Counted from the first letter of the stretch, positions 7,095-14,573 are shown. The stretch is DNA of 22,758 nucleotides from DATKWF01 sp035529715 (GCA_035529715.1 DATKWF010000122.1:1-22758); one strand, 5' to 3'. Notes: a model not told the origin generated them from the sequence alone. Numbers and translations are program-made.

Positions 7095-7586
7095 TTATCT
7101 TTTACCTCCTATTGCATATTGAATCTTCTCCCGTGGAGATAGAACTGACAGGTCAAGAGGTGCCCTCTGCGGCGCCCCGGCGGGTATCTTGGTTCTTGAG
7201 GCTTCCGCCTCAATTCCCTGTTTAACCCTATCAATAAGGGCTCGGGCATTTCCCAGGGACTCATTTATGGCATCAATAGTGTCCCCGGTGAGCAACTCAT
7301 CCGGTACTTCTGGATTTGCTTCCATTACCATAGCCCGATAGCTGGCCACCGCCTGAGTTAAAGACTCGTTAAGTTCAGCCAGTTGCCTATCTGACTCAGC
7401 CACCGCCTGCTTCAGGATAGCAATCTCACTATCCTTGCTGACCACAGTCTGCTCAAGTTCGGCAATGGCAGCATTTTTAGACTCAAGCTCTTTAGTAAAG
7501 GATTTCTTCTCCTGCTTCAGTCTTTCCAGCTCACCTTTGACAGCCTCAAGCTCATCTGTCAGTTCCTGTTCTTTATCAGCCACCAT
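7095..7586 (-). CDS. Coiled-coil capsid scaffolding protein
   Basis: 163 residues. Residues 5-90 are an almost unbroken heptad coiled coil (EQELTDELEAVKGELERLKQ onward), followed by a helical linker and a short basic C-terminus (SPREKIQYAIGGKR) that would contact the coat protein. This is the classical layout of phage GP20/phi29-type scaffolds. It sits between portal and major capsid genes, the standard position. A perfect AGGAGG (5 bases clear) precedes the ATG. No protease motif is present, so scaffold removal would not depend on a self-encoded prohead protease. Confidence 0.8.
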   Translation of the reverse strand: MVADKEQELTDELEAVKGELERLKQEKKSFTKELESKNAAIAELEQTVVSKDSEIAILKQAVAESDRQLAELNESLTQAVASYRAMVMEANPEVPDELLTGDTIDAINESLGNARALIDRVKQGIEAEASRTKIPAGAPQRAPLDLSVLSPREKIQYAIGGKR

Positions 7587-7601
7587 AATTCCTCCTGCTG
7601 A

Positions 7602-8993
7602 TTATTCCTCAACGCCTTCCGCCTGAGAAGGTAAAGCACTCTCTCTCGCTACGTTCTTGCTGGATTTGGCGCTAAGCTCTTTGTTCATCCTGAGGATGGT
7701 CTCCCTCTCCTCAAGCCATCTTTTGAACTCATGCTCAGGGTCCCTGATACCGATCTCATCCATGGCTGTCCGCCGTGAGTGGATGCCAGTCTGAATTAAA
7801 GTCTGCTCGCTACTTATCTGCCTGGCTACATCCTGCGGCAGCACCGGCCCCCAGACCACACGCAGGTGGTTGTCCCCGAAGCTCTCACCCCGGTACTTCT
7901 CCAGAAGCTTGAGAACCATTTCATTTCTACGCCTGTAGACAGCCGACCTGATAATCCTCTTCCTTCTGACCTTCTGCAGCAGCGGGTTAAGCTCTATCTC
8001 CAGAGCTACCCCGGATAAATCCCTTTCCGTCCCGCCAAAGGCAGACCGCGGCGATTCTGATATGTCATGCAACGTGCGATACAGCAAATTAATATAGTTA
8101 ATATGAAGATTGATGCCACCGCCCTGCAACAGGTCAAGCAGATAGGCCCTGGCATCCTCGGGGATATTCCACACCGCCCCCGGTCTGATGGCTATATTCT
8201 CGGACCCCTCCACATTCTCAAGAACAGCGATGGGATTACCGGATAATTCCAGTATGCGCGATAGCTGGCTCATCGCCCGATTCAATTCCCGCTGTGACTC
8301 CATAATCTGGGTTAAATCAGATACTCCCCAGAACTTCTTGGGCTCACGCAGGTTTGGATAGATAATAAAGGGGATAAATCCGTAAGGATTAGGCTTCTTC
8401 TCAATCAAGGCATTATCCAGATAGAGCTCAAAGTCCTGGACTGTCCACAGCTCAACAACGGTCGCTGATTTACCCTTGGGCTTCATCTGATAGAGAAGCC
8501 CGGTTTCCTCAGCAGACAGGCTGTATCTGGAAGCCACTCTCCACAACTGGGAGGTATCGTCCCCCAGCCACCAGGCATAAATGCCCTGTATATCGGGAGC
8601 GGTTACTCTCACTTTCTTCTCAGTAGCATCCCAGATAACCTTGTAGCAAGCATCACCCAGTATGGCACAGTCAATCTCTGTCTCAAGGTCCAGCTGCTCC
8701 AGGTTATTATCTTCATAAACCCAGTATAAGGCAGCCTCCGCTTTTTGAGCCCTATCCTGAGCCTTATCCGAGTCTTCAGCGGCATCAACAGCAAAGTTAA
8801 TGCCAGACATCAGATATGAGGTAATCTTATCTATGAAGACCTTGGCATAGTTAAAAATCAAGCGTCTCTCCCCGTACCTTTCCCTGCCTTCCCACTGCCG
8901 ACCATGGTAGAAATCAAGAAGTTCTTTATAGCTCCTGGTTCTGTCCGAATCCAGACGGTTTAACTGCGCAGGAATTATCTCATTCATCTCCAA
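7602..8993 (-). CDS. Phage portal protein (SPP1 gp6-like)
   Basis: 463 residues, near the usual portal length. The N-terminus (SYKELLDFYHGRQWEGRERY), FNYAKVFIDKITSYLMSGIN, IPFIIYPNLREPKKFWGVSD and ALEIELNPLLQKVRRKRIIR are typical of SPP1-family portals, which form the dodecameric DNA gate of the head. The C-terminus carries a coiled segment (EHEFKRWLEERETILRM). The start is ambiguous. TTG at 8993 has GGAG 6 bases upstream, while an ATG at 8987 lies farther from it, so the TTG is used here. A large terminase gene normally precedes the portal gene. Here only the small HTH gene does. Confidence 0.85.
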   Translation of the reverse strand: MEMNEIIPAQLNRLDSDRTRSYKELLDFYHGRQWEGRERYGERRLIFNYAKVFIDKITSYLMSGINFAVDAAEDSDKAQDRAQKAEAALYWVYEDNNLEQLDLETEIDCAILGDACYKVIWDATEKKVRVTAPDIQGIYAWWLGDDTSQLWRVASRYSLSAEETGLLYQMKPKGKSATVVELWTVQDFELYLDNALIEKKPNPYGFIPFIIYPNLREPKKFWGVSDLTQIMESQRELNRAMSQLSRILELSGNPIAVLENVEGSENIAIRPGAVWNIPEDARAYLLDLLQGGGINLHINYINLLYRTLHDISESPRSAFGGTERDLSGVALEIELNPLLQKVRRKRIIRSAVYRRRNEMVLKLLEKYRGESFGDNHLRVVWGPVLPQDVARQISSEQTLIQTGIHSRRTAMDEIGIRDPEHEFKRWLEERETILRMNKELSAKSSKNVARESALPSQAEGVEE

Positions 8994-9040
8994 ATGGTTC
9001 TCCTTTATTCACTGTCTCCCCTCTGCCACCATTCCCAGCC

Positions 9041-9367
9041 TTATCCGAGAGAACTTTTCAGTGCTCTCTGCACCGTTCTCTGGCTAACACCAAACGTCAA
9101 TGCCAGGTCCTTTACCCCTTTACTTTCGTTTCTGAACAGCCTGGCAATCTCCTCGTCCCGCCGATTCTTCAACCACCGCTGCCTGCCCCGGTGCTGTTCA
9201 TAGATACACTGGGGAAACGGACAATCAAGACAGGACCCAGCCAAGTCACAGCCCTCATCCCGATAGTGACAATACTCAGGTAGTAAATCTGGTTCATTTT
9301 CATAAGGGGCTCCTTCCTGGGGGAACTCAGCTTCACATTCATCAATCTCGCTAAACTCTGGCGCCAT
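9041..9367 (-). CDS. Cys-rich helix-turn-helix protein, first gene of the phage block
   Basis: 108 residues in three parts. The N-terminus is strongly acidic (1-30). Next comes a cysteine cluster, C33-x6-C40-x5-C46-x2-C49-x4-C54 (EYCHYRDEGCDLAGSCLDCP), which could bind zinc or an Fe-S cluster. A basic linker (RGRQRWLKNRR) leads to a helix-turn-helix at about 72-104 (GVKDLALTFGVSQRTVQRAL). The cluster spacing does not match a named finger that I know. As the first gene of the operon it could be an activator, a redox- or metal-sensing switch, or a small-terminase-like DNA recognition subunit. The AGAGGTGG ribosome-binding site precedes the ATG. The family is unassigned. Confidence 0.65.
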   Translation of the reverse strand: MAPEFSEIDECEAEFPQEGAPYENEPDLLPEYCHYRDEGCDLAGSCLDCPFPQCIYEQHRGRQRWLKNRRDEEIARLFRNESKGVKDLALTFGVSQRTVQRALKSSLG

Positions 9368-9393
9368 GGCCCACCTCTAAAGTAAACAATGAC

Positions 9394-9422
9394 AAATTAG
9401 CACATATGTTCTATTTAGTCAA
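9394..9422 (-). promoter_or_regulatory. Probable promoter of the phage structural operon
   Basis: On the minus strand TTGACT (9422-9417) and TAATTT (9399-9394) are 17 bases apart. The -35 is good and the -10 poor (3 of 6), which suggests a promoter that needs help or is normally weak. It lies 27 bases upstream of the first gene's ATG. Confidence 0.5.
9399..9412. promoter_or_regulatory. SOS-box-like palindrome inside the operon promoter
   Basis: On the minus strand AGAACATATGTGCT differs by one base from the perfect palindrome AGAACATATGTTCT. Its core, GAACATATGTGC, is one base away from GAACATATGTTC, a typical Gram-positive LexA site (pattern CGAAC-N4-GTTCG). It occupies the promoter spacer. 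LexA binding is inferred. Confidence 0.4.
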
Positions 9423-9549
9423 TAGCTTTTTGTCGCTTTTTGTCCCCGCCTTTCCAGATTTCTTCTTCCCCTGTTCGCTGTCCACCAGCCAGTACTTTGA
9501 AGGACTGCCTCACCCTTTCCTTGACAATTGTCAGGCTGGTTAGTACCAT
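9415..9549 (-). CDS. Possible 44-aa ORF upstream of the phage operon
   Basis: A leftward frame starts at the ATG at 9549 and ends at TAA 9417-9415: MVLTSLTIVKERVRQSFKVL, then AGGQRTGEEEIWKGGDKKRQ and KAID. The frame stays open upstream to a TAG before 9610 without another usual start codon. Its charge-rich composition looks protein-like. However, there is no clear ribosome-binding site, it overlaps the dnaJ promoter, and its end overlaps the operon's -35. It could be a small leader protein, the remnant of a gene displaced by the island, or chance. Confidence 0.25.
   Translation of the reverse strand: MVLTSLTIVKERVRQSFKVLAGGQRTGEEEIWKGGDKKRQKAID
9425..9444. repeat. Tandem GCTTTTTGTC x2
   Basis: Two perfect, directly adjacent copies of GCTTTTTGTC lie immediately upstream of the -35 of the leftward phage operon promoter. 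A head-to-tail pair of 10-mers, one helical turn apart, at this position is what an activator site would look like. The Cys-rich HTH protein is a candidate binder. This is inference from layout only. Confidence 0.5.
9521..9549 (+). promoter_or_regulatory. Likely dnaJ promoter with overlapping palindrome
   Basis: TTGACA (9521-9526), a 17-base spacer and TACCAT (9544-9549) give a perfect -35 and a 4-of-6 -10, about 107 bases before the dnaJ ATG. The perfect 12-bp palindrome TGACAATTGTCA (9522-9533) overlaps the -35 and may be an operator. No CIRCE element (TTAGCACTC-N9-GAGTGCTAA) is present, so HrcA control is not indicated. Confidence 0.45.
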
Positions 9550-9655
9550 ATTAATGGGTGCAATACCTTCTGGAATGCTTTCTATGCGATTCCGCTTTGG
9601 CTTAAAACCTTGCGCTTTCTAGCTTCTAAGAAGGTATTTGGGAGAATACAACAAT

Positions 9656-10744
9656 ATGTCAACACAGCGAGACTACTATGAGATTTTAGGTGTGCCCAGA
9701 AACGCCACCGATGAAGAACTAAAGAAGGCCTATCGTAAGCTGGCTTTCAAGTATCACCCTGACCGCAATCACGACGACGGGGCTGAGGCAATATTCAAAG
9801 AAATAAACGAGGCCTACGAGGTGCTCTCAGATACCGACAAGCGGGCTGCTTATAACCTTTATGGTCAGGATGGTGTCAACGGATTCTTTGCCCGGGGTTT
9901 TGATGGATTTGGGTTTGGTGGCTTCGGCGACATTTTTGATGCCTTCTTTGGCGGGGCAACCACTGCCGCCCGCCACGCTCCCCAGCGCGGTGCTGACCTT
10001 CAGTGCCAGCTTAGCATTTCCCTTGAAGAGGCCGCCTTCGGCTGTGAAAAGGGGGTGGATATAAGTCGCACTGAAACATGTTCCATGTGTCACGGTATTG
10101 GCTCCAAGCCAGGCAGCCAACCCATACAGTGCCCCAACTGCAATGGCACGGGGCAGGTGCGCAAGGTCCAGCGAAGCCTCTTCGGTCGCTTCATTAACAC
10201 CACCACCTGCAGCCAGTGCCGTGGTGTGGGCAGGATTATTACCGAACCCTGCCCACAGTGTCGGGGCGCTGGCCAGGAGACACACCAGCGACACATCTCG
10301 ATTGGAGTACCACCTGGAGTTGAAGATGGCTCACAAATACGCCTCAGGGGTGAAGGGGAAAGTGGTCTGAGAGGTGGCTCACCCGGTAATCTCTACGTCT
10401 CCTTATCAGTAGCCAGGCACGAACTCTTCACACGGGATGGTGACAATATCTTCTATGATTTACCAATCAATTTTGCTCAGGCTGCTCTCGGCGCTGAGGT
10501 AGAAGTGTCAACCCTATATGGTAAAACCAAACTGGATATACCGGCGGGCAGCCAATCTGGAAAGGTCTTTCGCCTTAAAGATAAAGGTATTCCCCACCTC
10601 CACCGAAGGGGATATGGCGACCAGCTGGTCAGGCTTTTCGTGGCAACCCCCGAATCACTAACCAAAGAGCAACGCCAATTATTTCAAGAGCTGGCTAATA
10701 CCCTGGACTCAGCTAAAGATATGCCGAAAAATCCTGATTCTTGA
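9656..10744 (+). CDS. dnaJ: Chaperone protein DnaJ (Hsp40)
   Basis: A 362-residue co-chaperone that delivers unfolded proteins to DnaK and stimulates its ATPase. The J domain (1-70) has HPD at 34-36 and is followed by a G/F-rich linker (77-100) with FDGFGFGGFGD. Four zinc motifs follow: CSMCHGIG (142-149), CPNCNGTG (159-166), CSQCRGVG (185-192) and CPQCRGAG (199-206), which build the two zinc sites of type I DnaJ. The C-terminal substrate-binding domains follow (DNIFYDLPINFAQAALGAEV). The frame also opens at a TTG at 9638, but the ATG at 9656 with GGGAGAA upstream gives the normal start MSTQRDYYEILGV. No grpE or dnaK is adjacent in the window. Confidence 0.97.
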   Translation: MSTQRDYYEILGVPRNATDEELKKAYRKLAFKYHPDRNHDDGAEAIFKEINEAYEVLSDTDKRAAYNLYGQDGVNGFFARGFDGFGFGGFGDIFDAFFGGATTAARHAPQRGADLQCQLSISLEEAAFGCEKGVDISRTETCSMCHGIGSKPGSQPIQCPNCNGTGQVRKVQRSLFGRFINTTTCSQCRGVGRIITEPCPQCRGAGQETHQRHISIGVPPGVEDGSQIRLRGEGESGLRGGSPGNLYVSLSVARHELFTRDGDNIFYDLPINFAQAALGAEVEVSTLYGKTKLDIPAGSQSGKVFRLKDKGIPHLHRRGYGDQLVRLFVATPESLTKEQRQLFQELANTLDSAKDMPKNPDS

Positions 10745-10780
10745 GATTGAAATTCCTTTTCCGGGGCAATGGAAAGACAT

Positions 10781-11842
10781 TTAGCCGACTGGGGGTTTTT
10801 TACGCCGCCTGAAGAAAGAGAACAACCGCCACTTGCGTCCGGATAGCTCATGTCCAGCGTTAGCCCCCATCATCTCCACCGCCGCCTGACGAGGGTCAAC
10901 ATCCTCATAAAGTACCTGATAAAGCTTTTCGGCAATGGGCATTTCCAGGCCGAGGTTCTGGGCAATATTGCGGGCAACCAGGGTGGTGGTCACTCCCTCA
11001 GCCACGCTGGTCATTGAGTTGAGTATCTCCGTCAACGAGCGCCCTTTAGTCAATTCCACCCCTACATAATGGTTACGGCTTAATGGGCTGGCACAGGTAG
11101 CAACCAAATCCCCAAGGCCAGCTAAACCAGAAAAAGTGAGCGGATTTGCCCCCAGAGCAACTCCAAGAGCTGTTATCTCGGTAAGTCCCCGAGTCATAAA
11201 GGCTGCCTTGGCATTGTCGCCGTATTCCAGCCCATCAGCTATGCCGGCACCCAGAGCAATGATATTCTTCAACGCCCCTCCCAGTTCCACCCCGACGATG
11301 TCGCTATTGGTAAACACGCAAAGATTGGGAACGGTTAACAGCCTCTGGACTTTTCTGGCTACAATCCCGCTATCGGCAGCCACGACCGTGGCTGCGGGCA
11401 GGCGCTGCAGGACCTCACGGGCAAGATTGGGCCCGGAAAGCACACAAATGTTAGGCCGGAAACGAGGATTTATTTCCTCAGCGATTACCTGGGACATACG
11501 CTTGCCACTGCCAAGCTCCAAACCCTTGGCGGCACTAACCACCATCACCGATTTAGTAAGATAGGGCGCCACCAGCTTTATATTCTGCCGCATTGCTTGC
11601 GAGGGCACTGCCAGGATTACCACCTTTACATCGGCTAAGGCTTCTTTCAACTGGCTGGTAACAATTAACTGGGGAGGGAAAGTAACACCGGCAAAGAAGT
11701 TGGCATCAGGCCCACTAATACTTAATTGGGTAGCCTCTTTTTTCGTACGTGCCCACAGCCTGACCTGCATTCCCTTTTGGGCTATCACCATACCTAGAGT
11801 TGTCCCCCAGCTGGTGGTACCAATAATGGCAATCTTGAGCAT
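10781..11842 (-). CDS. gpsA: Glycerol-3-phosphate dehydrogenase [NAD(P)+]
   Basis: 353 residues. It reduces dihydroxyacetone phosphate to sn-glycerol-3-phosphate, the backbone for phospholipids, in the cytosol. The N-terminal Rossmann domain begins IAIIGTTSWGTTLG. Family features include VSAAKGLELGSGKRMSQVIA, VLSGPNLAREVLQ, the catalytic-lysine region ELGGALKNIIALGAGIADGL and GLAGLGDLVATC. The nucleotide loop departs from the usual GAGSWGTA: the second glycine of GxGxxG is Thr10. The C-terminus has an extra basic tail (RRRKKPPVG) that may touch membrane or acidic lipids. It is last in the leftward run, 44 bases after plsY, so substrate supply and use are co-encoded. It converges on dnaJ with 36 bases between the genes and no strong terminator. 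Confidence 0.95.
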   Translation of the reverse strand: MLKIAIIGTTSWGTTLGMVIAQKGMQVRLWARTKKEATQLSISGPDANFFAGVTFPPQLIVTSQLKEALADVKVVILAVPSQAMRQNIKLVAPYLTKSVMVVSAAKGLELGSGKRMSQVIAEEINPRFRPNICVLSGPNLAREVLQRLPAATVVAADSGIVARKVQRLLTVPNLCVFTNSDIVGVELGGALKNIIALGAGIADGLEYGDNAKAAFMTRGLTEITALGVALGANPLTFSGLAGLGDLVATCASPLSRNHYVGVELTKGRSLTEILNSMTSVAEGVTTTLVARNIAQNLGLEMPIAEKLYQVLYEDVDPRQAAVEMMGANAGHELSGRKWRLFSFFRRRKKPPVG

Positions 11843-11886
11843 ATCTTATCCTGTGTCCCCCTAGCGGTGTCTCTGCAGACCTCAGC

Positions 11887-12573
11887 TTATGAATTGGTAG
11901 ATGCAGGTGAATCCTCTACCTTGACCTTCTCACCTATCCGGCGCTCCTTACCCGATAACAGCCTGACAATATTATCCCGGTGCATCACAATAATGAAAAT
12001 CGAACCAATCAGGGCGTAAACCAGATATTCAATAGGAAATCCGTTGAAAATGGTAAGCGGTAATAATATAGCGTAGGTGCCTACCACCCCAGCGATAGAG
12101 CCCAGCGAGACATACCTGGTCAAACCAGCCCCAAGGATTAGAACCTCACCACCAAACAGAGCTGCCGCTGGACAAAGAAACAATAGTCCGCCAAAAAAAG
12201 TGGCAACTCCCCTTCCCCCCTTAAATTTAAGGAATATCGGGAAGTTGTGACCGGCCATGGCTGATAGCGCCGCCACGACCTGGGCACTTCTTGCCAGCCA
12301 CCACAGGCCAGAGCCACCCACCACCAGATATTCCTGGCTAAATATCAATCCGGCAAACACCACCGCCACCAACCCCTTCAACAAATCAAGAATGCCTACC
12401 AAAGCTGCGGCTTTCTTGCCCGCCACCCGCAGTACATTGGTCGCCCCGGCTTTACCGCTGCCAACCTGCCGGATATCCACTCTGGCGCTTCGCTTACCTA
12501 TCAATACACCAAAGGGGATGGAACCAAGAAGATAACCAATAAGCACTACAGCAACAAACTTGGCGACTATCAT
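11887..12573 (-). CDS. plsY: Glycerol-3-phosphate acyltransferase PlsY
   Basis: 228 residues, an integral membrane enzyme that transfers an acyl group from acyl-phosphate to glycerol-3-phosphate to make lysophosphatidate. Motif 1, LLGSIPFGVLIG, is followed by VDIRQVGSGKAGATNVLRVAG (usual form GSGNxGATN; here Lys replaces Asn), then GHNFPIFLKFKGGRGVATFF, and a C-terminal HRDNIVRLLSG. Several hydrophobic helices fit the seven-helix PlsY fold, and the protein is a little longer than the usual ~200 residues, with an extra C-terminal tail. The start ATG overlaps the der stop (ATGA), giving coupled translation. The downstream partner gpsA makes its substrate. Confidence 0.95.
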   Translation of the reverse strand: MIVAKFVAVVLIGYLLGSIPFGVLIGKRSARVDIRQVGSGKAGATNVLRVAGKKAAALVGILDLLKGLVAVVFAGLIFSQEYLVVGGSGLWWLARSAQVVAALSAMAGHNFPIFLKFKGGRGVATFFGGLLFLCPAAALFGGEVLILGAGLTRYVSLGSIAGVVGTYAILLPLTIFNGFPIEYLVYALIGSIFIIVMHRDNIVRLLSGKERRIGEKVKVEDSPASTNS

Positions 12574-13883
12574 GATTCTCCCCTTGTCTTAAAGACCAGA
12601 CGAAGTGGCGTGCCAGCGAAGCCGAATGACCGACGCAGCTTATTCTCCAGGTAACGCTGGTAGGAGAAATGTATCAGTCTGGCATCATTAACTAAAAAGA
12701 CAAAGGTTGGTGGGTTTATTTCAGTCTGAGCAGCACGCAGAATCTTCAGCTGTTTGCTACCCCTGCGTGGTAGATTGTGAGCCGCCACCGCCTGCTGAAC
12801 TACATCATTAACTTCAGCTGCGGATAGCTTTTTCTGCCTCTCCTGATATACCTGGCGGACTTGAGGTATAATCTCTTGCACTCCCTGTCCAAATTTTGCC
12901 GAGGTATATAGTACCGGTGCGTAAGCTACGAACTTAAGATGACTCTTGATGCATCTATCCCATTCAGCTACGCCCTTGTCACCAATGAGGTCCCACTTAT
13001 TAACTATCAATATAATCCCCTTGGCGGCTTGCTGAACATAGCCGGTAACATGCGTATCCTGAGCTGTCACCATCTCCGTAGCATCAAGAACAAGTAAAAC
13101 AACATCTGCGCGGTCGATGGCACGCAGGGCACGGATGACACTATACCGTTCTACTCCTCTGCCTACCCGTCCCCGCCGTCTGATACCAGCCGTGTCAATA
13201 AGTAGCACATTTTGCCCGGCAAAGTCAAATAAAGTATCTACGGCATCACGGGTAGTTCCAGGTACATCGTCAACAATAGCTCGCCTCCCACCCACCATGG
13301 CATTTAACAGCATTGACTTACCTACATTAGGTCTACCGACAATAGCCACCTTGATGACTTCCGATTCAGCCTCAACCGCTGATGGGGCTGGCAACAAAGA
13401 GACAACCCTATCCAGCAGTTCAACGGTTCCCCGACCGTGATGGGCGCTTACTACCAGTGGCTCCCCCAGCCCCAACCCATAAAATTCTACTGCCCCAGTC
13501 TCAAGCTTGGCATTATCTGCCTTATTGGCCACTAATAGCATGGGCTTGCTCGCCCGACGAAGCATATCAGCCACATCCAGATCCGATGCCATCACTCCGC
13601 TTTGCACATCCACCAGGAAAACAATAACATCAGCCTCAGCAACCGCCACCTCTATCTGCTCTCTGACCCCTTGCCCAACGGTGGAATCCGATTCTAGCTC
13701 CAGGCCACCGGTATCCACCACGGTAAATTCAAATCCCTGCCAGGAAATATTGGCAAAGATGCGGTCACGGGTTGTTCCCGGTAAGTCCTCAACAATAGCC
13801 AGTGGCTTCCCCACCAGCCGATTGAGAAGAGTGGATTTACCTACATTCTGCCGACCAACTATAGCCACTACCGGCTTACTCAC
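12570..13883 (-). CDS. der: GTPase Der (EngA), 50S ribosome assembly
   Basis: 437 residues with two tandem GTPase domains and a C-terminal KH-like domain, the unique Der layout. G domain 1 has GRQNVGKST (10-18; usually GRPNVGKS), DLPGTTRDR, DTGG and NKAD. G domain 2 has GRPNVGKSM, DVPGTTRDAVDTLF, DTAGIRRRGRVGRG and NKWD. The KH-like part ends with HFSYQRYLENKLRRSFGFAG and TPLRLVFK. It acts in late assembly of the large ribosomal subunit. The start is GTG (13883) with AAGGGAAT upstream. It is the middle gene of the leftward run and overlaps plsY by 4 nt. Confidence 0.96.
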   Translation of the reverse strand: MSKPVVAIVGRQNVGKSTLLNRLVGKPLAIVEDLPGTTRDRIFANISWQGFEFTVVDTGGLELESDSTVGQGVREQIEVAVAEADVIVFLVDVQSGVMASDLDVADMLRRASKPMLLVANKADNAKLETGAVEFYGLGLGEPLVVSAHHGRGTVELLDRVVSLLPAPSAVEAESEVIKVAIVGRPNVGKSMLLNAMVGGRRAIVDDVPGTTRDAVDTLFDFAGQNVLLIDTAGIRRRGRVGRGVERYSVIRALRAIDRADVVLLVLDATEMVTAQDTHVTGYVQQAAKGIILIVNKWDLIGDKGVAEWDRCIKSHLKFVAYAPVLYTSAKFGQGVQEIIPQVRQVYQERQKKLSAAEVNDVVQQAVAAHNLPRRGSKQLKILRAAQTEINPPTFVFLVNDARLIHFSYQRYLENKLRRSFGFAGTPLRLVFKTRGES

Positions 13884-13899
13884 GCTTATATTCCCTTAT

Positions 13900-14559
13900 T
13901 CACACTGTCTTTACTAGCTCTTTGGCAAGCTTCACACTCGGCGGCTCAATCTCCGTCCGGGCAATAATTCTCAGTTCGGTAATGATGTCCCGGAAATTTT
14001 GAGCAAAAGCATTATATTCCATTACGAATTTACTATACTGAGCTACGGTTTCCTGCGGGATTTCAACCTTCTCCGCAACCTCGTAAAATTGCTCCACAAA
14101 GTCATAGTAATGACTGGTTATTGACCACAACTCATTTAAATAGGTGCGCAGGTAATCGGCAAACCGCCTGACGCCGATGTCGCTCTCCACCCTGCCAATA
14201 AAGCTATTGCACCAGGTGTTGAAAATGCGCTGTGACATATCACAGGCCCGTGCCCAATCCCACAGCTTGGGATTATCAATATTAAACACGCTGTCTATAA
14301 TAAGAAAGATAGACAGCGATGAATCACCCATAAACCGGCGGTTAAAATATTCAGCCTGCTGCCTCAGCCTTATTGATGAATGCTCAAGCTGTCTCTCCCT
14401 GGCTCTGATTACGGCTACTACCAGGCCAATGCCCAGGATAATAATCAGCGCCGGGGCTACGTATTCAATTGGCCATTCATAGATATAACCGAGTACTGCC
14501 AGCGCCGTTATTAAAGCTGGATACCAGCCCCGATTTACTACTGTCTTCAATACGTACAT
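13900..14559 (-). CDS. Membrane-anchored protein of unknown function
   Basis: 219 residues. Two hydrophobic helices near the N-terminus (about 12-28, PALITALAVLGYIYEW, and 34-50, VAPALIIILGIGLVVAVI) are followed by about 165 mostly helical, charged residues with many aromatics (LWDWARACDMSQRIFNTWCN; YYDFVEQFYEVAEKVE). This suggests a cytoplasmic helical bundle held to the membrane. There is no catalytic motif and no family that I recognise. It lies 14 bases after argF and 16 bases before der, with a GGGGGAT ribosome-binding site, so it belongs to the same transcript. Confidence 0.7.
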   Translation of the reverse strand: MYVLKTVVNRGWYPALITALAVLGYIYEWPIEYVAPALIIILGIGLVVAVIRARERQLEHSSIRLRQQAEYFNRRFMGDSSLSIFLIIDSVFNIDNPKLWDWARACDMSQRIFNTWCNSFIGRVESDIGVRRFADYLRTYLNELWSITSHYYDFVEQFYEVAEKVEIPQETVAQYSKFVMEYNAFAQNFRDIITELRIIARTEIEPPSVKLAKELVKTV

Positions 14560-14573
14560 ATCATCCCCCTATT

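Noticed and set aside
8990..8997. CCATTTGG core of the XRE operator at the portal gene start
   Set aside because: Only 8 bases match and the flanks do not form the palindrome. An 8-mer is expected about once by chance in a window of this size on both strands.
9827..10296. Long leftward frames inside dnaJ
   Set aside because: They are shadows of the strongly supported dnaJ frame, with no homology pattern and no ribosome-binding site.
10745..10780. Terminator between dnaJ and gpsA
   Set aside because: The only inverted repeat (TTTCC/GGAAA) has a 5-bp stem and no T run, so it is too weak to call.
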